Assembly: GCF_965140245.1 (NCBI RefSeq) | Contig: NW_027437606.1 | Coordinates: 62,001 to 126,000, forward strand | Length of the DNA: 64,000 bases | Origin: Athene noctua | Lineage: Eukaryota; Chordata; Aves; Strigiformes; Strigidae | Reading direction: 5' to 3' | In this document: positions 11,624 through 22,357 of the stretch, in pieces | Position numbering within the stretch: position 1 is the first letter of the stretch | Layout: the number at the start of each line of letters is the position of its first letter | Position numbers and translations under genes: made by a program | Notes under the pieces: generated by a model | What the model was told of the DNA's origin: nothing | What the model saw: the letters and a program-made list of their open reading frames with translations, nothing else | The model's database searches: none

Positions 11624-12978
11624 GTTTTCGGCCGAAAACGTGTACGTTTGCACTTCCCCGCCACAGGGAAGCTGCTAGCCGGGAATTCTCTGCCTGGTTC
11701 TACCCGCTGCCCGGAACGCTACGCAGGGCAAAAGCGGTTCTCGTCCTCCGTGCTTGCTTTTTCTCAGAAAGAGCCGTGGTGTGCGATTTCGCCGGAAAAC
11801 GCGTTTTCGGCCGAAAACGTGTACGTTTGCACTTCCCCGCCACAGGGAAGCTGCTAGCCGGGAATTCTCTGCCTGGTTCTACCCGCTGCCCGGAACGCTA
11901 CGCAGGGCAAAAGCGGTTCTCGTCCTCCGTGCTTGCTTTTTCTCAGAAAGAGCCGTGGTGTGCGATTTCGCCGGAAAACGCGTTTTCGGCCGAAAACGTG
12001 TACGTTTGCACTTCCCCGCCACAGGGAAGCTGCTAGCCGGGAATTCTCTGCCTGGTTCTACCCGCTGCCCGGAACGCTACGCAGGGCAAAAGCGGTTCTC
12101 GTCCTCCGTGCTTGCTTTTTCTCAGAAAGAGCCGTGGTGTGCGTTTTCGCCGGAAAACGCGTTTTCGGCCGAAAACGTGTACGTTTGCACTTGCCCGCCA
12201 CAGGGAAGCTGCTAGCCGGGAATTCTCTGCCTGGTTCTACCCGCTGCCCGGAACGCTACGCAGGGCAAAAGCGGTTCTCGTCCTCCCTGCTTGCTTTTTC
12301 TCAGAAAGAGCCGTGGTGTGCGATTTCGCCGGAAAACGCGTTTTCGGCCGAAAACGTGTACGTTTGCACTTCCCCGCCACAGGGAAGCTGCTAGCCGGGA
12401 ATTCTCTGCCTGGTTCTACCCGCTGCCCGGAACGCTACGCAGGGCAAAAGCGGTTCTCGTCCTCCGTGCTTGCTTTTTCTCAGAAAGAGCCGTGGTGTGC
12501 GTTTTCGCCGGAAAATGCGTTTTCGGCCGAAAACGTGTACGTTTGCACTTCCCCCCCACAGGGAAGCTGCTAGCCGGGAATTCTCTGCCTGGTTCTACCC
12601 GCTGCCCGGAACGCTACGCAGGGCAAAAGCGGTTCTCGTCCTCCGTGCTTGCTTTTTCTCAGAAAGAGCCGTGGTGTGCGATTTCGCCGGAAAACGCGTT
12701 TTCGGCCGAAAACGTGTACGTTTGCACTTCCCCGCCACAGGGAAGCTGCTAGCCGGGAATTCTCTGCCTGGTTCTACCCGCTGCCCGGAACGCTACGCAG
12801 GGCAAAAGCGGTACTCGTCCTCCGTGCTTGCTTTTTCTCAGAAAGAGCCGTGGTGTGCGATTTCGCCGGAAAACGCGTTTTCGGCCGAAAACGTGTACGT
12901 TTGCACTTCCCCGCCACAGGGAAGCTGCTAGCCGGGAATTCTCTGCCTGGTTCTACCCGCTGCCCGGAACGCTACGCA

Positions 12979-13695
12979 GGGCAAAAGCGGTTCTCGTCCT
13001 CCGTGCTTGCTTTTTCTCAGAAAGAGCCGTGGTGTGCGTTTTCGCCGGAAAACGCGTTTTCGGCCAAAAACGTGTACGTTTGCACTTGCCCGCCACAGGG
13101 AAGCTGCTAGCCGGGAATTCTCTGCGTGGTTCTACCCGCTGCCCGGAACGCTACGCAGGGCAAAAGCGGTTCTCGTCCTCCGTGCTTGCTTTTTCTCAGA
13201 AAGAGCCGTGGTGTGCGTTTTCGCCGGAAAACGCGTTTTCGGCCGAAAACGTGTACGTTTGCACTTCCCCGCCACAGGGAAGCTGCTAGCCGGGAATTCT
13301 CTGTCTGGTTCTTCCCGCTGCCCGGAACGCTACGCAGGGCAAAAGCGGTTCTCGTCCTCCGTGCTTGCTTTTTCTCCGAAAGAGCCGTGGTGTGCGATTT
13401 CGCCGGAAAACGCGTTTTCGGCCGAAAACGTGTACGTTTGCACTTGCACGACACAGGGAAGCTGCTAGCCGGGAATTCTCTGCCTGGTTCTACCCGCTGC
13501 CCGGAACGCTACGCACGGCAAAAGCGGTTCTCGTCCTCCGTGCTTGCTTTTTCTCAGAAAGAGCCGTGGTGTGCGTTTTCGCCGGAAAACGCGTTTTCGG
13601 CCAAAAACGTGTACGTTTGCACTTGCCCGCCACAGGGAAGCTGCTAGCCGGGAATTCTCTGCGTGGTTCTACCCGCTGCCCGGAACGCTACGCAG
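12979..13695 (+). repeat. Three-monomer (537-bp) local duplication
   Basis: Short stretches near 12,979-13,158 and 13,516-13,695 share GGCCAAAAACG (13,065/13,602), CTTGCCCGCC and GCGTGGTTCTACCC (13,125/13,662) at an offset of 3 x 179. The intervening monomer has its own markers (TTCTTCCCGC, TTTCTCCGAAAG, CTTGCACGACAC near 13,310-13,450). A small conversion tract could give the same pattern. Confidence 0.65.
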
Positions 13696-14773
13696 AGCAA
13701 AAGCGGTTCTCGTCCTCCGTGCATGCTTTTTCTCAGAAAGAGCCGTGGTGTGCGATTTCGCCGGAAAACGCGTTTTCGGCCGAAAACGTGTACGTTTGCA
13801 CTTCCCCGCCACAGGGAAGCTGCTAGCCGGGAATTCTCTGCCTGGTTCTACCCGCTGCCCGGAACGCTACGCAGGGCAAAAGCGGTTCTCGTCCTCCGTG
13901 CTTGCTTTTTCTCAGAAAGAGCCGTGGTGTGCGTTTTCGCCGGAAAACGCGTTTTCGGCCGAAAACGTGTACGTTTGCACTTGCCCGCCACAGGGAAGCT
14001 GCTAGCCGGGAATTCTCTGCCTGGTTCTACCCGCTGCCCGGAACGCTACGCAGGGCAAAAGCGGTTCTCGTCCTCCGTGCTTGCTTTTTATCAGAAAGAG
14101 ACGTGGTGTGCGATTTCGCCGGAAAACGCGTTCTCGGCCGAAAACGTGTACGTTTGCACTTCCCCGCCACAGGGAAGCTGTTAGCCGGGAATTCTCTGCC
14201 TGGTTCTACCCGCTGCCCGGAACGCTACGCAGGGTAAAAGCGGTTCTCGTCCTCCGTGCTTGCTTTTTCTCAGAAAGAGCCGTGGTGTGCGATTTCGCCG
14301 GAAAACGCGTTTTCGGCCGAAAACGTGTACGTTTGCACTTCCCCGCCACAGGGAAGCTGCTAGCCGGGAATTCTCTGCCTGGTTCTACCCGCTGCCCGGA
14401 ACGCTACGCAGGGCAAAAGCGGTTCTCGTCCTCCCTGCTTGCTTTTTCTCAGAAAGAGCCGTGGTGTGCGTTTTCGCCGGAAAACGCGTTTTCGGCCGAA
14501 AACGTGTACGTTTGCACTTGCCCGCCACAGGGAAGCTGCTAGCCGGGAATTCTCTGCCTGGTTCTACCCGCTGCCCGGAACGCTACGCAGGGCAAAAGCG
14601 GTTCTCGTCCTCCGTGCTTGCTTTTTCTCAGAAAGAGACGTGGTGTGCGTTTTCGCCGGAAAACGCGTTTTCGGCCGAAAACGTGTACGTTTGCACTTCC
14701 CCGCCACAGGGAAGCTGCTAGCCGGGAATTCTCTGCCTGGTTCTACCCGCTGCCCGGAACGCTACGCAGGGCA

Positions 14774-15740
14774 AAAGCGGTACTCGTCCTCCGTGCTTGC
14801 TTTTTCTCAGAAAGAGCCGTGGTGTGCGATTTCGCCGGAAAACGCGTTTTCGGCCGAAAACGTGTACGTTTGCACTTCCCCGCCACAGGGAAGCTGCTAG
14901 CCGGGAATTCTCTGCCTGGTTCTACCCGCTGCCCGGAACGCTACGCAGGGCAAAAGCGGTACTCGTCCTCCGTGCTTGCTTTTTCTCAGAAAGAGCCGTG
15001 GTGTGCGATTTCGCCGGAAAACGCGTTTTCGGCCGAAAACGTGTACGTTTGCACTTCCCCGCCACAGGGAAGCTGCTAGCCGGGAATTCTCTGCGTGGTT
15101 CTAGCCGCTGCCCGGAACGCTACGCAGAGCAAAAGCGGTTCTCGTCCTCCGCGCTTGCTTTTTCTCAGAAAGAGCCGTGGAGTTCGATTTCGCCGGAAAA
15201 CGCGTTTTCGGCCGAAAACGTGTACGTTTGCACTTCCCCGCCACAGGGAAGCTGCTAGCCGGGAATTCTCTGCCTGGTTCTACCCGCTGCCCGGAACGCT
15301 ACGCAGGGCAAAAGCGGTTCTCGTCCTCCGTGCTTGCTTTTTCTCAGAAAGAGCCGTGGTGTGCGATTTCGCCGGAAAACGCGTTTTCGGCCGAAAACGT
15401 GTACGTTTGCACTTCCCCGCCACAGGGAAGCTGCTAGCCGGGAATTCTCTGCCTGGTTCTACCCGCTGCCCGGAACGCTACGCAGGGCAAAAGCGGTACT
15501 CGTCCTCCGTGCTTGCTTTTTCTCAGAAAGAGCCGTGGTGTGCGATTTCGCCGGAAAACGCGTTTTCGGCCGAAAACGTGCACGTTTGCACTTCCCCGCC
15601 ACAGGGAAGCTGCTAGCCGGGAAATCTCTGCGTGGTTCTAGCCGCTGCCCGGAACGCTACGCAGAGCAAAAGCGGTTCTCGTCCTCCGTGCTTGCTTTTT
15701 CTCAGAAAGAGCCGTGGAGTTCGATTTCGCCGGAAAACGC
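14774..15740 (+). repeat. Segmental duplication G, copy 2
   Basis: Counterpart of 10,480-11,623, lacking the monomer with the two-base deletion. The copies diverge at ACGCTTTTTC (15,741) versus ACGCGTTTTC (11,624). Both contain two successive GGTACTCG / CAGAGC-GTGGAGTTCG haplotype blocks. Confidence 0.8.
14957..15190 (+). repeat. Two-monomer haplotype GGTACTCG / CAGAGC-GTGGAGTTCG (exemplar of nine)
   Basis: One monomer with GCGGTACTCG is followed by one with CAGAGC and GTGGAGTTCG. GTGGAGTTCG lies at 3,012, 10,883, 11,597, 15,177, 15,714, 17,324, 17,681, 22,871, 25,733 and 42,916. All but 17,681 have both CAGAGC and the upstream GGTACTCG. Most also carry CTAGCCGCTG. The fixed linkage over two monomers shows that copies are moved as multi-monomer blocks, over up to 40 kb. 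Confidence 0.9.
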
Positions 15741-17106
15741 TTTTTCGGCCGAAAACGTGTACGTTTGCACTTCCCCGCCACAGGGAAGCTGCTAGCCGGG
15801 AATTCTCTGCCTGGTTCTACCCGCTGCCCGGAACGCTACGCAGGGCAAAAGCGGTTCTCGTCCTCCGTGCTTGCTTTTTCTCAGAAAGAGCCGTGGTGTG
15901 CGTTTTCGCCGGAAAACGCGTTTTCGGCCGAAAACGTGTACGTTTGCACTTCCCCGCCACAGGGAAGCTGCTAGCCGGGAATTCTCTGCCTGGTTCTACC
16001 CGCTGCCCGGAACGCTACGCAGGGCAAAAGCGGTTCTCGTCCTCCGTGCTTGCTTTTTCTCAGAAAGAGCCGTGGTGTGCGATTTCGCCGGAAAACGCGT
16101 TTTCGGCCGAAAACGTGTACGTTTGCACTTCCCCGCCACAGGGAAGCTGTTAGCCGGGAATTCTCTGCCTGGTTCTACCCGCTGCCCGGAACGCTACGCA
16201 GGGCAAAAGCGGTTCTCGTCCTCCGTGCTTGCTTTTTCTCAGAAAGAGCCGTGGTGTGCGATTTCGCCGGAAAACGCGTTTTCGGCCGAAAACGTGTACG
16301 TTTGCACTTGCCCGCCACAGGGAAGCTGCTAGCCGGGAATTCTCTGCCTGGTTCTACCCGCTGCCCGGAACGCTACGCAGGGCAAAAGCGGTTCTCGTCC
16401 TCCGTGCTTGCTTTTTATCAGAAAGAGACGTGGTGTGCGATTTCGCCGGAAAACGCGTTTTCGGCCGAAAACGTGTACGTTTGCACTTCCCCGCCACAGG
16501 GAAGCTGTTAGCCGGGAATTCTCTGCCTGGTTCTACCCGCTGCCCGGAACGCTACGCAGGGCAAAAGCGGTTCTCGTCCTCCCTGCTTGCTTTTTCTCAG
16601 AAAGAGCCGTGGTGTGCGATTTCGCCGGAAAACGCGTTTTCGGCCGAAAACGTGTACGTTTGCACTTCCCCGCCACAGGGAAGCTGCTAGCCGGGAATTC
16701 TCTGCCTGGTTCTACCCGCTGCCCGGAACGCTACGCAGGGCAAAAGCGGTTCTCGTCCTCCCTGCTTGCTTTTTCTCAGAAAGAGCCGTGGTGTGCGTTT
16801 TCGCCGGAAAACGCGTTTTCGGCCGAAAACGTATACGTTTGCACTTCCCCGCCACAGGGAAGCTGCTAGCCGGGAATTCTCTGCCTGGTTCTACCCGCTG
16901 CCCGGAACGCTACCCAGGGCAAAAGCGGTTCTCGTCCTCCGTGCTTGCTTTTTCTCAGAAAGAGCCGTGGTGTGCGTTTTCGCCGGAAAACGCGTTTTCG
17001 GCCGAAAACGTGTACGTTTGCACTTCCCCGCCACAGGGAAGCTGCTAGCCGGGAATTCTCTGCCTGGTTCTACCCGCTGCCCGGAACGCTACGCAGGACA
17101 AAAGCG

Positions 17107-17700
17107 GTACTCGTCCTCCGTGCTTGCTTTTTCTCAGAAAGAGCCGTGGTGTGCGATTTCGCCGGAAAACGCATTTTCGGCCGAAAACGTGTACGTTTGC
17201 ACTTCCCCGCCACAGGGAAGCTGCTAGCCGGGAATTCTCTGCGTGGTTCTAGCCGCTGCCCGGAACGCTACGCAGAGCAAAAGCGGTTCTCGTCCTCCGT
17301 GCTTGCTTTTTCTCAGAAAGTCCGTGGAGTTCGATTTCGCCGGAAAACGCGTTTTCGGCCGAAAACGTGTACGTTTGCACTTCCCCGCCACAGGGAAGCT
17401 GCTAGCCGGGAATTCTCTGCCTGGTTCTACCCGCTGCCCGGAACGCTACGCAGGGCAAAAGCGGTTCTCGTCCTCCGTGCTTGCTTTTTCTCAGAAAGAG
17501 CCGTGGTGTGCGTTTTCGCCGGAAAACGCGTTTTCGGCCGAAAACGTGTACGTTTGCACTTCCCCGCCACAGGGAAGCTGCTAGCCGGGAATTCTCTGCC
17601 TGGTTCTACCCGCTGCCCGGAACGCTACGCAGGGCAAAAGCGGTTCTCGTCCTCCGTGCTTGCTTTTTCTCAGAAAGTCCGTGGAGTTCGATTTCGCCGG
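17107..17700 (+). repeat. Two-monomer (357-bp) pair with matching 1-bp deletion
   Basis: GAAAGTCCGTGGAGTTCG occurs at 17,317 and 17,674, spaced 2 x 179 - 1. Both carry the same rare loss in GAGCC (to GTCC) together with GTGGAGTTCG. The first has the usual upstream CAGAGC and GGTACTCG markers; the second lacks them, so only part of the haplotype was copied. The two deletions keep one reading frame open for about 1.2 kb by chance. Confidence 0.8.
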
Positions 17701-18586
17701 AAAACGCGTTTTCGGCCGAAAACGTGTACGTTTGCACTTCCTCGCCACAGGGAAGCTGCTAGCCGGGAATTCTCTGCCTGGTTCTACCCGCTGCCCGGAA
17801 CGCTACGCAGGGCAAAAGCGGTTCTCGTCCTCCGTGCTTGCTTTTTCTCAGAAAGAGCCGTGGTGTGCGTTTTCACCGGAAAACGCGTTTTCGGCCGAAA
17901 ACGTGTACGTTTGCACTTCCCCGCCACAGGGAAGCTGCTAGCCGGGAATTCTCTGCCTGGTTCTACCCGCTGCCCGGAACGCTACGCAGGGGAAAAGCGG
18001 TTCTCGTCCTCCGTGCTTGCTTTTTCTCAGAAAGAGCCGTGGTGTGCGATTTCGCCGGAAAACGCGTTTTCGGCCGAAAACGTGTACGTTTGCACTTCCC
18101 CGCCACAGGGAAGCTGTTAGCCGGGAATTCTCTGCCTGGTTCTACCCGCTGCCCGGAACGCTACGCAGGGCAAAAGCGGTTCTCGTCCTCCGTGCTTGCT
18201 TTTTCTCAGAAAGAGCCGTGGTGTGCGATTTCGCCGGAAAACGCGTTTTCGGCCGAAAACGTGTACGTTTGCACTTCCCCGCCACAGGGAAGCTGCTAGC
18301 CGGGAATTCTCTGCCTGGTTCTACCCGCTGCCCGGAACGCTACGCAGGGCAAAAGCGGTTCTCGTCCTCCGTGCTTGCTTTTTCTCAGAAAGAGCCGTGG
18401 TGTGCGTTTTCGCCGGAAAACGCGTTTTCGGCCGAAAACGTGTACGTTTGCACTTCCCCGCCACAGGGAAGCTGCTAGCCGGGAATTCTCTGCCTGGTTC
18501 TACCCGCTGCCCGGAACGCTACGCAGGGCAAAAGCGGTTCTCGTCCTCCGTGCTTGCTTTTTCTCAGAAAGAGCCGTGGTGTGCGT

Positions 18587-21500
18587 TTTCGCCGGAAAAC
18601 GCGTTTTCGGCCGAAAACGTGTACGTTTGCACTTCCCCGCCACAGGGAAGCTGCTAGCCGGGAATTCTCTGCCTGGTTCTACCCGCTGCCCGGAACGCTA
18701 CGCAGGGCAAAAGCGGTTCTCGTCCTCCGTGCTTGCTTTTTCTCAGAAAGAGCCGTGGTGTGCGTTTTCGCCGGAAAACGCGTTTTCGGCCGAAAACGTG
18801 TACGTTTGCACTTCCCCGCCACAGGGAAGCTGCTAGCCGGGAATTCTCTGCCTGGTTCTACCCACTGCCCGGAACGCTACGCAGGGCAAAAGCGGTTCTC
18901 GTCCTCCGTGCTTGCTTTTTCTCAGAAAGAGCCGTGGTGTGCGATTTCGCCGGAAAACGCGTTTTCGGCCGAAAACGTGTACGTTTGCACTTCCCCGCCA
19001 CAGGGAAGCTGCTAGCCGGGAATTCTCTGCCTGGTTCTACCCGCTGCCCGGAACGCTACGCAGAGCAAAAGCGGTTCTCGTCCTCCGTGCTTGCTTTTTC
19101 TCAGAAAGAGCCGTGGTGTGCGATTTCGCCGGAAAACGCGTTTTCGGCCGAAAACGTGTACGTTTCCACTTCCCCGCCACAGGGAAGCTGCTAGCCGGGA
19201 ATTCTCTGCCTGGTTCTACCCGCTGCCCGGAACGCTACGCAGGGCAAAAGCGGTTCTCGTCCTCCGTGCTTGCTTTTTCTCAGAAAGAGCCATGGTGTGC
19301 GATTTCGCCGGAAAACGCGTTTTCGGCCGAAAACGTGTACGTTTGCACTTCCCCGCCACAGGGAAGCTGCTAGCCGGGAATTCTCTGCCTGGTTCTACCC
19401 GCTGCCCGGAACGCTACGCAGGGCAAAAGCGGTTCTCGTCCTCCGTGCTTGCTTTTTCTCAGAAAGAGCCGTGGTGTGCGATTTTGCCGGAAAACGCGTT
19501 TTCGGCCGAAAACGTGTACGTTTGCACTTGCCCGCCACAGGGAAGCTGCTAGCCGGGAATTCTCTGCCTGGTTCTACCCGCTGCCCGGAACGCTACGCAG
19601 GGCAAAAGCGGTTCTCGTCCTCCGTGCTTGCTTTTTCTCAGAAAGAGCCGTGGTGTGCGATTTCGCCGGAAAACGCGTTTTCGGCCGAAAACGTGTACGT
19701 TTGCACTTCCCCGCCACAGGGAAGCTGCTAGCCGGGAATTCTCTGCCTGGTTCTACCCGCTGCCCGGAACGCTACGCAGGGCAAAAGCGGTTCTCGTCCT
19801 CCGTGCTTGCTTTTTCTCAGAAAGAGCCGTGGTGTGCGATTTCGCCGGAAAACGCGTTTTCGGCCGAAAACGTGTACGTTTGCACTTCCCCGCCACAGGG
19901 AAGCTGCTAGCCGGGAATTCTCTGCCTGGTTCTACCCGCTGCCCGGAACGCTACGCAGGGCAAAAGCGGTTCTCGTCCTCCGTGCTTGCTTTTTCTCAGA
20001 AAGAGCCGTGGTGTGCGATTTCGCCGGAAAACGCGTTTTCGGCCGAAAACGTGTACGTTTGCACTTCCCCGCCACAGGGAAGCTGCTAGCCGGGAATTCT
20101 CTGCCTGGTTCTACCCGCTGCCCGGAACGCTACGCAGGGCAAAAGCGGTTCTCGTCCTCCGTGCTTGCTTTTTCTCAGAAAGAGCCGTGGTGTGCGATTT
20201 CGCCGGAAAACGCGTTTTCGGCCGAAAACGTGTACGTTTGCACTTCCCCGCCACAGGGAAGCTGCTAGCCGGGAATTCTCTGCCTGGTTCTACCCGCTGC
20301 CCGGAACGCTACGCAGGGCAAAAGCGGTTCTCGTCCTCCGTGCTTGCTTTTTCTCAGAAAGAGCCGTGGTGTGCGTTTTCGCCGGAAAACGCGTTTTCGG
20401 CCGAAAACGTGTACGTTTGCACTTCCCCGCCACAGGGAAGCTGCTAGCCGGGAATTCTCTGCCTGGTTCTACCCGCTGCCCGGAACGCTACGCAGGGCAA
20501 AAGCGGTTCTCGTCCTCCGTGCTTGCTTTTTCTCAGAAAGAGCCGTGGTGTGCGTTTTCGCCGGAAAACGCGTTTTCGGCCGAAAACGTGTACGTTTGCA
20601 CTTCCCCGCCACAGGGAAGCTGCTAGCCGGGAATTCTCTGCCTGGTTCTACCCGCTGCCCGGAACGCTACGCAGGGCAAAAGCGGTTCTCGTCCTCCGTG
20701 CTTGCTTTTTCTCAGAAAGAGCCGTGGTGTGCGTTTTCGCCGGAAAACGCGTTTTCGGCCGAAAACGTGTACGTTTGCACTTCCCCGCCACAGGGAAGCT
20801 GCTAGCCGGGATTCTCTGCCTGGTTCTACCCGCTGCCCGGAACGCTACGCAGGGCAAAAGCGGTTCTCGTCCTCCGTGCTTGCTTTTTCTCAGAAAGAGC
20901 CGTGGTGTGCGATTTCGCCGGAAAACGCGTTTTCGGCCGAAAACGTGTACGTTTGCACTTCCCCGCCACAGGGAAGCTGCTAGCCGGGAATTCTCTGACT
21001 GGTTCTACCCGCTGCCCGGAACGCTACGCAGGGCAAAAGCGGTTCTCGTCCTCCGTGCTTGCTTTTTCTCAGAAAGAGCCGTGGTGTGCGTTTTCGCCGG
21101 AAAACGCGTTTTCGGCCGAAAACGTGTACGTTTGCACTTCCCCGCCACAGGGAAGCTGCTAGCCGGGAATTCTCTGCCTGGTTCTACCCGCTGCCCGGAA
21201 CGCTACGCAGGGCAAAAGCGGTTCTCGTCCTCCGTGCTTGCTTTTTCTCAGAAAGAGCCGTGGTGTGCGATTTCGCCGGAAAACGCGTTTTCGGCCGAAA
21301 ACGTGTACGTTTGCACTTCCCCGCCACAGGGAAGCTGCTAGCCGGGAATTCTCTGCCTGGTTCTACCCGCTGCCCGGAACGCTACGCAGGGCAAAAGCGG
21401 TTCTCGTCCTCCGTGCTTGCTTTTTCTCAGAAAGAGCCGTGGTGTGCGTTTTCGCCGGAAAACGCGTTTTCGGCCGAAAACGTGTACGTTTGCACTTCCC

Positions 21501-22357
21501 CGCCACAGGGAAGCTGCTAGCCGGGAATTCTCTGCCTGGTTCTACCCACTGCCCGGAACGCTACGCAGGGCAAAAGCGGTTCTCGTCCTCCGTGCTTGCT
21601 TTTTCTCAGAAAGAGCCGTGGTGTGCGATTTCGCCGGAAAACGCGTTTTCGGCCGAAAACGTGTACGTTTGCACTTCCCCGCCACAGGGAAGCTGCTAGC
21701 CGGGAATTCTCTGCCTGGTTCTACCCGCTGCCCGGAACGCTACGCAGAGCAAAAGCGGTTCTCGTCCTCCGTGCTTGCTTTTTCTCAGAAAGAGCCGTGG
21801 TGTGCGATTTCGCCGGAAAACGCGTTTTCGGCCGAAAACGTGTACGTTTGCACTTCCCCGCCACAGGGAAGCTGCTAGCCGGGAATTCTCTGCCTGGTTC
21901 TACCCGCTGCCCGGAACGCTACGCAGGGCAAAAGCGGTTCTCGTCCTCCGTGCTTGCTTTTTCTCAGAAAGAGCCGTGGTGTGCGATTTCGCCGGAAAAC
22001 GCGTTTTCGGCCGAAAACGTGTACGTTTGCACTTCCCCGCCACAGGGAAGCTGCTAGCCGGGAATTCTCTGCCTGGTTCTACCCGCTGCCCGGAACGCTA
22101 CGCAGGGCAAAAGCGGTTCTCGTCCTCCGTGCTTGCTTTTTCTCAGAAAGAGCCGTGGTGTGCGATTTTGCCGGAAAACGCGTTTTCGGCCGAAAACGTG
22201 TACGTTTGCACTTGCCCGCCACAGGGAAGCTGCTAGCCGGGAATTCTCTGCCTGGTTCTACCCGCTGCCCGGAACGCTACGCAGGGCAAAAGCGGTTCTC
22301 GTCCTCCGTGCTTGCTTTTTCTCAGAAAGAGCCGTGGTGTGCGATTTCGCCGGAAAA
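18587..22357 (+). repeat. 2,684-bp-offset duplication
   Basis: Copies 18,587-19,673 and 21,271-22,357 match over 1,087 bp at 15 x 179 - 1; the -1 is the GATTC deletion at 20,810. Shared markers are CCCACTGCCC (18,864/21,548), CAGAGC (19,064/21,748), GATTTTGCC (19,485/22,169) and CTTGCCCGCC. I saw two differences, both in the first copy: GTTTCCACT (19,166) and GCCATGG (19,292). The copies end at the position-104 A/T difference and at AAAAGGCG versus AAAACGCG. Confidence 0.85.

Noticed and set aside
16945..18120. Open frame of 391 codons, the longest in the window, plus many frames of 153 and 272 codons on the plus strand and 69-166 codons on the minus strand
   Set aside because: They follow from a 179-bp unit with few stops. 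Most begin at TTG or GTG, end at the TAG in GCTAGC and overlap each other every 179 bp. The longer ones arise only where one-base deletions (for example 17,321 and 17,678) hold a frame open. The translation is low-complexity and repetitive, with no domain.
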